From JACPPO01 sp965262505 (lineage in GTDB: Bacteria > Acidobacteriota > Vicinamibacteria > Vicinamibacterales > UBA2999): a stretch of 64,000 nucleotides of DNA. How positions within the stretch are numbered: the stretch's first letter is position 1; the number at the start of each line of letters is the position of its first letter. The stretch is from assembly GCA_965262505.1 (NCBI GenBank), contig CBDHFM010000030.1, forward strand, positions 1,488,001 through 1,552,000. Direction: 5' to 3'. The notes below the pieces were generated by a model. The model had not been told where the DNA came from. It worked only from the letters and a program-made list of their open reading frames with translations, and ran no database searches. Made by a program: the position numbers and the translations under genes. Positions 1-10,009 of this stretch are shown piece after piece.

Positions 1-616
1 CGAGCGAGATGTTTTCATGATCCAGGTTGCCGACCTGGCCGATCGTCGCGACGCACTGGATGAGGATCTTGCGAATCTCGCCCGAGGGCATCTTCACCGA
101 CGCATACTCGCCTTCGCGGGCAACGAGCTGCACCGACGAACCCGCGCTGCGCGCGATTTGCCCGCCTTTGCCTGGCCGCAGCTCCACGTTATGGATCTGC
201 GTGCCGAGCGGGATGTTCTTGAGCGGCAGGCAATTGCCCGGCAGGATGTCGACGCTGTCGCCGGCAATGACCGTATCGCCGACCTTTACGCCCGCAGGCT
301 GCAGCATGTACCGCTTCTCGCCGTCGGCATAGGCGATGAGCGCGATCCGCGCCGAACGGTTCGGATCGTACTCGACCGTCGACACCTTGCCCGGGATGTC
401 TTTCTTGTCCCGCTTGAAGTCGATGATGCGATAGAGCCGCTTGTGCCCGCCGCCGCGCCACCAGGACGTCAAGTGGCCCTGATTGTTGCGGCCGCCTGAC
501 CGATCCAGCTTCTCGGTCAACGGGCGGTACGGTTCGCTCGTCGTAATGTCGTCGAACGTCTGCCCCGTCCGGAACCGCGTGCCGGGTGAGGTCGGATTGA
601 ATTTTCGAATCGGCAT
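1..616 (-). CDS. rplB: 50S ribosomal protein L2 (partial, C-terminus beyond the edge)
   Basis: L2 binds 23S rRNA near the peptidyl-transferase centre and supports subunit joining. The N-terminal ~205 of the usual ~275 residues are visible: the start MPIRKFNPTSPGTRF, the 'GHKRLYRIIDFKRDK' core near residue 57, and the OB-fold/SH3-like stretch ending 'IGQVGNLDHENISL'. The reading frame runs off the left edge without a stop. Its ATG lies five bases after the rplW stop, so it belongs to the str-S10 operon read leftwards. The more C-terminal peptidyl-transferase histidine is outside the window. Confidence 0.97.
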   Translation of the reverse strand, partial: MPIRKFNPTSPGTRFRTGQTFDDITTSEPYRPLTEKLDRSGGRNNQGHLTSWWRGGGHKRLYRIIDFKRDKKDIPGKVSTVEYDPNRSARIALIAYADGEKRYMLQPAGVKVGDTVIAGDSVDILPGNCLPLKNIPLGTQIHNVELRPGKGGQIARSAGSSVQLVAREGEYASVKMPSGEIRKILIQCVATIGQVGNLDHENISL

Positions 617-621
617 GCTGA

Positions 622-912
622 TTACGCCCCCTGCAGGAATTCCGGAAGCTTTTCGCCTTCCCGCAGCTTCACGTACGCCTTCTTCCAGTCAGAGCGCCGT
701 CCCACGTACTTGCCCTGGCGCTTCATCTTGCCGTGCACTACCGAGGTACGGACACTCGCCACCTTGGACCCGAGCAGCGTTTCGACGGCCCGCCTGACGT
801 CGATCTTGTTCGCGTCCCTCGCCACCTGAAACACCAGTGTCCCCCCATCCTCGCGGATGACCGTCGTCTTCTCGGTGATGATCGGGCGCCGGATGACTTC
901 GGTAAGTTTCAT
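622..912 (-). CDS. rplW: 50S ribosomal protein L23
   Basis: L23 sits at the exit of the nascent-peptide tunnel and docks trigger factor and SRP. The 96-residue product matches the usual bacterial length (~95-100) and has the family pattern 'VIRRPIITEKT' at the start and 'KIDVRRAVETLLGSKV' in the middle. I chose the ATG at 912 because the frame upstream is only a shadow of rplD. The gene follows rplD by two bases and precedes rplB by five, as in most bacterial S10 operons. Confidence 0.97.
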   Translation of the reverse strand: MKLTEVIRRPIITEKTTVIREDGGTLVFQVARDANKIDVRRAVETLLGSKVASVRTSVVHGKMKRQGKYVGRRSDWKKAYVKLREGEKLPEFLQGA

Positions 913-914
913 GA

Positions 915-1535
915 TCACCCCAACGCGTCCTGAAGCTTTTCCAGCGCGGCCTGCGTCAGCACGACGCGCCGCGTGTCCATCACGTCCCGGGCGCTCACGC
1001 GGTTGCTCGGCAGCATCCGTACGCCCTCGAGGTTGCGCACCGACAGCGCCAGTTTGTCCTCGGGCTTCACGTCCACGAGTAACGCTTTCCCGTCGATGCC
1101 AAGCTGTTGGAGCATCTCGACTGCCGCCCTCGTCCTGATCTCGCTCACGCTCAGCGCGTCGACGACGATAATCTGGCCGTCCCGGAGTTTCTGCGCGAGC
1201 GCGGCGCGCAGCGCCCCTTTCTCGACCTTCCTGGGGACGTGGTAGTCGTAGCTGCGCGGCTGCGGGCCGAACACTACGCCGCCCTTCCGCCACAGGGGGT
1301 TCCGGGCCTCACCGACTTGGGCGCGCCCGGTGCCCTTCTGCCGCCAGGGCTTCTTGCCGGTGCCGCTCACCATGGCGCGCGTCTTCGTCGCGTGCGTGCC
1401 GCGCCGCGCGGCGGCGTTGGCGCGCACGACCGACTCATGGATCAGGTCGGTCTTGATCCGACCGCCGAACACCTCGTCGCGCAAGTCGAGTGAGCCGACC
1501 TTCTCGTTCTGCTGATTGACGACGTCGACAGTCAT
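915..1535 (-). CDS. rplD: 50S ribosomal protein L4
   Basis: L4 is an early-assembly large-subunit protein whose extended loop lines the exit tunnel. In some bacteria it also autoregulates its operon. The product is 206 residues, normal length. It carries the loop region 'GTGKKPWRQKGTGRAQVG' around residues 57-75, rich in basic residues and glycine as expected, and a typical C-terminal alpha/beta domain ('ALLVDVKPED'). It starts two bases after the rplC stop and two before rplW, so translation is probably coupled. Confidence 0.97.
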   Translation of the reverse strand: MTVDVVNQQNEKVGSLDLRDEVFGGRIKTDLIHESVVRANAAARRGTHATKTRAMVSGTGKKPWRQKGTGRAQVGEARNPLWRKGGVVFGPQPRSYDYHVPRKVEKGALRAALAQKLRDGQIIVVDALSVSEIRTRAAVEMLQQLGIDGKALLVDVKPEDKLALSVRNLEGVRMLPSNRVSARDVMDTRRVVLTQAALEKLQDALG

Positions 1536-1537
1536 GG

Positions 1538-2221
1538 CTATCTCTTGCCCTTCCTCTTCACCGGCTCCACCTGCGCGATGCGAATGGGCTTGGCCGCGAT
1601 CGCCTTGCGGATCACTACGACGCCGTTCGGCCCGCCGGGCACCGAGCCCTCGACAAGCAGGAGGTTGTTCTCCGCGTCGACACGAATCACCTTCAGATTG
1701 CGCACCGTGATCTGGGCATCACCCATGTGGCCGCCCATCCGCATGCCTTTCACGACACGCGACGGGTAGGACGAGGCGCCGATGGATCCTGGCGCCCTGT
1801 GGTGCATCGATCCATGCGAGGCGACCCCGCCACTGAAGTGGTGGCGCCTGACGACGCCCTGAAAGCCCTTGCCTCGACTCGTCCCGATCACATCGACACG
1901 CTCGCCGTCTGCGAAGATCGATACGTTCACCTGGTCGCCGGCCTTCAGCGGGTCACCACCCGTCTTGAGCTTCAACTCGCGGCGAATGCGCGTCGCAGGT
2001 ACGCCGGCCTTTTTGAAGTGGCCCTGCGACGGCTTGTTCTCCTTGGTCGGCTTGGCCTCGACGAGCCCGAGCTGAACCGCCTCGTACCCGTCGGTCTCGA
2101 CGGTCTTGGCCTGCACGACGACGCAGGGGCCCGCCTTGAGCACTGTTGCCGGCTGAACGGTTCCGTCCGCGGCGAAGAGCTGCGTCATGCCGACCTTCTT
2201 GCCAATCAGTCCTGTCACCAT
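1538..2221 (-). CDS. rplC: 50S ribosomal protein L3
   Basis: L3 reaches the peptidyl-transferase centre and initiates 50S assembly. The frame is open further upstream, but the family N-terminus MVTGLIGKKVGMTQLF starts at the ATG at 2221, which gives 227 residues (usual ~210-220). 'RGKGFQGVVRRHHFSGGVASHGS' (positions ~1805-1880) is the conserved loop containing the glutamine methylated in E. coli L3. The C-terminus ends in a basic tail. The gene lies ten bases after rpsJ. Confidence 0.97.
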   Translation of the reverse strand: MVTGLIGKKVGMTQLFAADGTVQPATVLKAGPCVVVQAKTVETDGYEAVQLGLVEAKPTKENKPSQGHFKKAGVPATRIRRELKLKTGGDPLKAGDQVNVSIFADGERVDVIGTSRGKGFQGVVRRHHFSGGVASHGSMHHRAPGSIGASSYPSRVVKGMRMGGHMGDAQITVRNLKVIRVDAENNLLLVEGSVPGGPNGVVVIRKAIAAKPIRIAQVEPVKRKGKR

Positions 2222-2231
2222 GGCTGGAGCC

Positions 2232-2567
2232 CTACTTCCCGTGTTCCTTCCCGAACGCCTTGATCTCGACGTCCACACCGGCCGGCAGATCGAGCTTCAT
2301 GAGCGCATCCACTGTCTGCGGCGTGGGCTCGAAGATGTCGATCAGCCGCTTGTGCGTCCGGATCTCGAACTGCTCACGCGACTTCTTGTCGACGTGCGGT
2401 GAGCGAAGCACCGTCCACTTGTTCTTCGACGTCGGGAGCGGGATCGGACCCGCGAGCCGCGCGCCCGTGCGCTTGGCCGTCTCGACGATCTCGCCGGTGG
2501 ACTGGTCGAGAATGCGCGAGTCGTAGGCCTTGAGGCGGATCCGGATCTTGTCGCTGAACATTGCCAT
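2232..2567 (-). CDS. rpsJ: 30S ribosomal protein S10
   Basis: S10 is a 30S head protein; the same polypeptide (NusE) takes part in antitermination with NusB. The 111-residue product carries 'IRIRLKAYDSRILDQS' near the start and the conserved core 'GPIPLPTSKNKWTVLRSPHV'. The C-terminal ~10 residues after 'LPAGVDVEIKAFGKEHGK' are a little longer than in E. coli. Two ATGs lie six bases apart; either gives a normal N-terminus. Confidence 0.96.
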   Translation of the reverse strand: MAMFSDKIRIRLKAYDSRILDQSTGEIVETAKRTGARLAGPIPLPTSKNKWTVLRSPHVDKKSREQFEIRTHKRLIDIFEPTPQTVDALMKLDLPAGVDVEIKAFGKEHGK

Positions 2568-2633
2568 TGCTGAATCCTGTCGGCTCCGGACTTCAGGCTC
2601 TGGCCGAAACCCGAAAGCCCAAAACCAAGAAGC

Positions 2634-3833
<1,200 letters not shown>

Positions 3834-3847
3834 CGCGATTCGCTCCG

Positions 3848-5956
<2,109 letters not shown>

Positions 5957-6059
5957 TGCAGTAACTGTCCCTACCCACGAAGGTCGCGAAGATCACGACT
6001 CGCAACCAAACACGGCTTCGTGCCCTTCGTGACGTTCGTGTTCTTCGTGGCTTCCATGT

Positions 6060-6533
6060 CTACCAGCGATAATGCGCGAAGGCCTTATTGGCCTCCGCCA
6101 TGCGGTGCGTGTCTTCGCGCTTCTTCACCGCTCCGCCCCGGAAGTTCGACGCATCGAGTAGCTCGTTTGCGAGCTTTTCCTGCATCGTTTTCCCGTCGCC
6201 GCGGTTCCGCGCGTAGTTGACGAGCCAGCGAATACTGAGGGACAGACGTCGGCTTGGATTGACCTCGATCGGCACCTGGTAGTTCGAACCGCCAACGCGC
6301 CGCGATTTCACCTCGAGGCTCGGCCTCACGTTGTCGAGCGCCTTCTTGAACACCTTGAGCGGATCGTCGCCCGATCGCTCCTTGATGATGTCGAAGCTCT
6401 GATACAGGATGCGTTCCGCCGTGCTGCGCTTGCCGCCGCCCATCACCGTATTGATGAACTTGCTGACCAGCGTGCTGTTGTAGATCGGATCGGCCGCCAG
6501 TTCGCGCTTCGGGATTTCTCGTCTGCGTGGCAT
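6060..6533 (-). CDS. rpsG: 30S ribosomal protein S7
   Basis: S7 is a primary-assembly protein of the 30S head and the translational repressor of the str operon in E. coli. The product has 157 residues (family ~156). 'MPRRREIPKRELAADPIYN' is the conserved start, 'VMGGGKRSTAERILYQSFD' lies in the first third, and the C-terminus ends 'MAEANKAFAHYRW', the classic S7 tail. It follows rpsL by 34 bases. Confidence 0.98.
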   Translation of the reverse strand: MPRRREIPKRELAADPIYNSTLVSKFINTVMGGGKRSTAERILYQSFDIIKERSGDDPLKVFKKALDNVRPSLEVKSRRVGGSNYQVPIEVNPSRRLSLSIRWLVNYARNRGDGKTMQEKLANELLDASNFRGGAVKKREDTHRMAEANKAFAHYRW

Positions 6534-6567
6534 GTCGTTGAACCTTCGCCTGTTGCCTGCCTGCGGC

Positions 6568-6942
6568 CTACTTCTTCGGGCGCTTCGCGCCGTACTTCGA
6601 CCGTGCCTGTTTGCGGCCCTCTACACCCACGGCGTCCAGCGTCCCGCGGACCACGTGATAGCGCACCCCAGGGAGATCCTTCACGCGGCCCCCGCGAATG
6701 AGCACGAGCGAGTGCTCCTGCAAGTTGTGTCCCACGCCGGGGATATACGTCGTCACCTCTATGCCATTGGTCAGCCGCACGCGAGCCACCTTGCGAAGCG
6801 CGGAGTTCGGCTTCTTTGGCGTCTGGGTGAACACGCGCACGCAGACGCCTCGCTTCTGCGGGCTGACTTGAAGGGCCGGACTTTTCGTCTTCGTGACGAT
6901 CTTCTTGCGTCCCTGGCGAACGAGCTGACTGATAGTCGGCAT
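6568..6942 (-). CDS. rpsL: 30S ribosomal protein S12
   Basis: S12 sits at the decoding centre and controls accuracy; it is the target of streptomycin-resistance mutations. The frame extends 66 codons upstream, but the family start MPTISQLVRQGRKKI is the ATG at 6942, giving 124 residues (usual ~124). Both resistance-hotspot segments are wild type: 'TPKKPNSALRKVARV' (lysine 43 region) and 'PGVGHNLQEHS' (lysine 88 region reads GRVKDLPGVRYH). It is the first gene of the cluster read leftwards. Confidence 0.98.
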   Translation of the reverse strand: MPTISQLVRQGRKKIVTKTKSPALQVSPQKRGVCVRVFTQTPKKPNSALRKVARVRLTNGIEVTTYIPGVGHNLQEHSLVLIRGGRVKDLPGVRYHVVRGTLDAVGVEGRKQARSKYGAKRPKK

Positions 6943-7023
6943 ATATTTACAAACCCGCGTACAGGCGAAACGGCCGCCCATCCGCTCTAATTCACTCCGC
7001 AACCGGCTGCGAGCCTCACGGCC

Positions 7024-7040
7024 GGGTCGCGTAGCGACCC
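7024..7040 (-). promoter_or_regulatory. Second leader hairpin, 7-bp stem
   Basis: gggtcgc (7024-7030), loop gta, gcgaccc (7034-7040): a perfect short stem-loop ~80 bases upstream of the rpsL start. With the repeats at 7061-7080 and 7215-7240 it makes the 5' leader (about 350 nt from the candidate promoter) unusually structured. The 442-bp stretch 6943-7384 holds nothing else I can recognise. Confidence 0.4.
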
Positions 7041-7214
7041 GACCAGTCAGCACTGGCCGGCCGGTCCGCATACGCGGGCCGTTGACGCGTCGTTCCAGGT
7101 CTAGAGATCGGCGCCGCCCCGAAAGGAGGCCGTGCCGCATCTGGCACCTGAAACAGCTAACCCTACCTGTGAAATGCGCGAGGACGAACCGGCTTACCGG
7201 TCTGCTTCACCCGC

Positions 7215-7240
7215 GGCCGGTCCGCACATGCGGACCGGCC
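7215..7240 (-). promoter_or_regulatory. Perfect 12-bp inverted repeat in the rpsL leader
   Basis: Positions 7215-7226 (ggccggtccgca) are the exact reverse complement of 7229-7240, with a 2-base gap. The tiny gap makes a normal RNA hairpin awkward at the tip, so it could be a protein-binding palindrome or an RNA stem with an opened loop. A related imperfect motif recurs at 7061-7080 (ccggtccgcatacgcgggcc). No T-run follows, so a simple intrinsic terminator is unlikely. Confidence 0.5.
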
Positions 7241-7304
7241 AGCCGGTCGTCTCCTTGTGCGGTTGGGGCTAGATAGGGTGTCCTAGCCTCAAGAGAACCT
7301 GACG

Positions 7305-7334
7305 AATATAGCACGCGCTCCTTCGGAGGCGCAA
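7305..7334 (-). promoter_or_regulatory. Candidate promoter for the str-S10 operon
   Basis: On the minus strand a TTGCGC hexamer (7329-7334) is followed after an 18-bp spacer by TATATT (7305-7310). That is four of six matches to the -35 consensus and five of six to -10. It lies ~360 bp upstream of rpsL and just downstream of actD (whose stop is at 7385), which is a sensible place for the ribosomal operon promoter. Pattern match only. Confidence 0.35.
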
Positions 7335-7384
7335 CCTGCTGATCAGCCAGTCTTTGCCAGTCTTTGAGTAGTCTTTATCAGGGG

Positions 7385-7888
7385 CTAAACCGTCTTGACT
7401 TTGGCGCCTGGCGGGGCGCCGAGGCTCTGCTCGAGGTCCTGGAGAGACCCCTCAGGCGGGTTTTCCACACCAACGAGAATCTTGCCGTCGGTGACCTCCG
7501 GATCGTACAAAGTGCTGCCTCGGCTGGGCAGCAGCGCCGAGATGACCAGCGTCGCCACCGTGGCGATGATCGCGCCCAGCATGGTCATCTCGAACATGAT
7601 GATGAGGTTGGGCCACCAGGCAAAGACCGGCAGACCTCCGGTATCGATCTCCCACGACACCTCCGAGACCCACGCGAGTCCGTACCCCGCGGACATGCCG
7701 ATGAGGCCACCGAGGCAGGCAAACCACCACATCCAGGTCGGCTTGTCCATGTGGCCGAACTCGTACTCCTCCATCGGCTGCGGGGAAAGCACCGTGATGT
7801 CGCGCTCGACGATGCCGGCCGCCCGCAGGCGATTGACCGCCTGCTGCGCCGACTGGCCGTCCGCATAGAGCCCGTATACCGCTTTCAT
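7385..7888 (-). CDS. actD: Alternative complex III subunit ActD (DUF3341)
   Basis: ActD is a small membrane subunit of alternative complex III (ACIII), the quinol:electron-acceptor oxidoreductase that replaces cytochrome bc1 in many bacteria. The 167-residue product opens with a ferredoxin-like cytoplasmic domain ('MKAVYGLYADGQSAQQAVN', 'ERDITVLSP'), then two transmembrane helices (~55-77 and ~98-122) with 'TGGLPVFAWWPNLIIMFE' between them, as in DUF3341 proteins. The ATG at 7888 overlaps the actC stop (ATGA), which supports this start over the longer open frame. Confidence 0.92.
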   Translation of the reverse strand: MKAVYGLYADGQSAQQAVNRLRAAGIVERDITVLSPQPMEEYEFGHMDKPTWMWWFACLGGLIGMSAGYGLAWVSEVSWEIDTGGLPVFAWWPNLIIMFEMTMLGAIIATVATLVISALLPSRGSTLYDPEVTDGKILVGVENPPEGSLQDLEQSLGAPPGAKVKTV

Positions 7889-9240
7889 AGGTGAAGGTCC
7901 CCGAGTGGTTGTTCCTCGGTGGCGGGCGGAATCAACGCCGGCGAGGGACGGGCTCCGGTCTTGAGCTCCCAGATCGAGATAATCGGGACGAACTTGGCAA
8001 AGAGCACGTACATGAGACACATCGCCGCGAATGTCGCGACGGTAATCACGATCTCAACCGGCTGGGGACGATAGATCCCGAAGCTGTACGGCAGAAACTT
8101 GGCGCCGAGCGAGGGCACGATGATCAGGAACCGCTCGAGCCACATCCCGATGACGATTCCAATCGACGCGATCACACATCCGGTGATCGTGCGGAACCGC
8201 CGAATCCCCAGCAGTATCAGCGGCAACACGAAATTACAGACGATCATCGTCCAGTAGAGCGGCGCAAAGGATTCGCGCTGCGTCCGCCAGAACACCGCCA
8301 TCTCGAAAGGTTCGTTGCCGTAATAGGTCACCAGGCGCTCATTGAAGACGAAGTAGCCCCAGAGCAGCGCCATCACGAGCATCAGCTTGCCGAGATTCTC
8401 GAAGTGCAGCGGATGCAGATAGTCTTCGAGGTGCAGGAACCGGCGGAGCACCGCCATCGCGATAATGAGTCCGGCGATGCCGCTGAAGATCGCGCCGGCC
8501 ACGAAGTATGGGCCGAAGATGGTCGTGTGCCACATCGGCACCGGCGCCATCGAGAAATCGAACGACACGATCGTGTGGACCGACACGGCGACCGGAATGA
8601 TCGCGATCGCCATGATCTGCATCGCCGTTTCGAGACGATGCCACTGCTTCGGCGTTCCCCGCCATCCGAGCGCGAGGGCGCCGTAGATTCGGCGGCGCAG
8701 CCCGGTCGCCCTGTCGCGGACGACCGCGAAGTCGGGGATCATCGGGAGAAAGAGAAACAGGACGCTGCCCATGAGGTAGGTGTTGATGGCGAAGAAGTCC
8801 CACACGAGCGGCGAGCGGAAGTTCGGCCAGATGAGCCGCTCGCTCGGATAGGGAAACAGCCAGAACGCCAGCCAGGGACGCCCGAGATGGATGAGGGGGA
8901 ACATGGCGCCGATCATCAGCGCAAAGACGGTAATCACCTCCGCGCAGCGGGTCACCGGACGACGCCAGCCGGCATTGACCAGCCGGAGAATCGCGGAGAT
9001 TAGCGTGCCGGCATGACTGATCCCGATCCAGAACACGAAGTTCGTGACGTAGAAGCCCCAATACACCGGCCAGCGGATCCCGGAAATACCGAACCCGAAA
9101 TATATCTGGCTGAGCCATGCGACGAGTCCGGCCACGACGAACGCGCCGAAAAACGCGATGAGCACATAGTACCGCCACGACGTGAGTAGCAGCGGCCGCA
9201 GCAGGTCGTCGTTGATGCGCTGTCCGGTCGGGTGCGTCAT
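7885..9240 (-). CDS. actC: Alternative complex III subunit ActC (NrfD-like quinol-binding membrane protein)
   Basis: This is a 451-residue polytopic membrane protein of the NrfD/PsrC family, which carries the quinol site in ACIII. Roughly ten hydrophobic helices are visible, starting with 'WRYYVLIAFFGAFVVAGLVA'. Family features include 'ISHAGTLISAILRLVNAGWRRP' (helix with the buried histidine), 'LIHLGRPWLAFWLFPYPSER' and 'SFDFSMAPVPMWHTTIFGPYF'. It overlaps actB2 upstream and actD downstream by four bases each, so the three are translationally coupled. Confidence 0.93.
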   Translation of the reverse strand: MTHPTGQRINDDLLRPLLLTSWRYYVLIAFFGAFVVAGLVAWLSQIYFGFGISGIRWPVYWGFYVTNFVFWIGISHAGTLISAILRLVNAGWRRPVTRCAEVITVFALMIGAMFPLIHLGRPWLAFWLFPYPSERLIWPNFRSPLVWDFFAINTYLMGSVLFLFLPMIPDFAVVRDRATGLRRRIYGALALGWRGTPKQWHRLETAMQIMAIAIIPVAVSVHTIVSFDFSMAPVPMWHTTIFGPYFVAGAIFSGIAGLIIAMAVLRRFLHLEDYLHPLHFENLGKLMLVMALLWGYFVFNERLVTYYGNEPFEMAVFWRTQRESFAPLYWTMIVCNFVLPLILLGIRRFRTITGCVIASIGIVIGMWLERFLIIVPSLGAKFLPYSFGIYRPQPVEIVITVATFAAMCLMYVLFAKFVPIISIWELKTGARPSPALIPPATEEQPLGDLHL

Positions 9241-9926
9241 ACCTGAGTCTGCCGGGATAGATAGACCACCGAAGGTTGCGCGCCAGTGTCCTCAAGGAGC
9301 CTGCTTCCCCGCGGCGACCGCGACAGGCGCGACACCTCGCTGCCGGGATCCTCCAGATCACCAAAGACCAGCGCACGCGCCGCGCACGATTGCACGCAGG
9401 CGGGCTGGATCTCGCCGTCGACGAGGTCACGCTCCTCGGCCTTGGCCTGGGTGCCAGCCGCCCTGATTCGCTGCACGCAGAAGGTGCACTTCTCCATCAC
9501 GCCGACTTCACGGAGCGAGACATCGGGATTGAGCTGAAGCTGAAGCGGCTTCTCCCATGACGGGTTGAAAAAATCGAAGAACCGCACGTTGTACGGACAG
9601 GCGTTCGCACAGTACCGCGTGCCGATGCAGCGGTTGTACACCTGCGCGTTGAGCCCGTCTTCGGTATGGTGGCTGGCGTACGTGGGACAGACCGGCTCGC
9701 ACGGCGCGTTGTCGCACTGTTGACACATCACGGGCCGGAACTTCAGCCTCACGTCGGGAAAATCGCCTTCCCAGTAGCGTTCAATCCGGATCCAGTGCTT
9801 GGCGCGACCGACCGCCGCTTGTTCGTCGCCTACCGTGGAAATGTTGTTCTCCGCGTGGCAGGCGACGACGCAGCCGCCGCACCCAGTGCAGCGGTCGAGA
9901 TCGACGGCCATTCCCCATTGAGGCAT
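9237..9926 (-). CDS. actB2: Alternative complex III iron-sulphur subunit (ActB C-terminal half as a separate gene)
   Basis: A 229-residue ferredoxin-type protein with four cysteine clusters typical of NrfC/ActB: 'CTGCGGCVVACHAENN' near residue 15, 'CQQCDNAPCEPVCPTYAS', 'CIGTRYCANACPYNVRFF' and 'CTFCVQRI'. In ACIII these ligate Fe-S clusters that carry electrons from ActC towards ActA. In many organisms this domain is fused to the molybdopterin-like ActB1 domain; here it is a distinct ORF, 83 bases after ActB1. There is no signal peptide of its own, so it would need to travel with the TAT-tagged ActB1. Confidence 0.9.
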   Translation of the reverse strand: MPQWGMAVDLDRCTGCGGCVVACHAENNISTVGDEQAAVGRAKHWIRIERYWEGDFPDVRLKFRPVMCQQCDNAPCEPVCPTYASHHTEDGLNAQVYNRCIGTRYCANACPYNVRFFDFFNPSWEKPLQLQLNPDVSLREVGVMEKCTFCVQRIRAAGTQAKAEERDLVDGEIQPACVQSCAARALVFGDLEDPGSEVSRLSRSPRGSRLLEDTGAQPSVVYLSRQTQV

Positions 9927-10009
9927 TCAGCAGCTCCCGTTCGACAATGGCCGACGCCCAACACCACAACGCCCACCGTGGGAGTCGAACCTCTGCCAGC
10001 TGAGCGTCA

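Noticed and set aside
7891..9003. A 370-codon plus-strand ORF opposite actC, and a similar one opposite the G8 gene (16523-17659).
   Set aside because: Both are charged, low-complexity mirrors of well-supported minus-strand genes.
9968..10005. A tRNA-like piece on the minus strand: GCTCAGCTGGCAGAG next to GGTTCGACTCCCAC.
   Set aside because: D-arm-like and T-arm-like strings are directly adjacent with no anticodon arm or acceptor stem. It lies in the actB1-actB2 gap and is most likely chance, or at best a decayed remnant.
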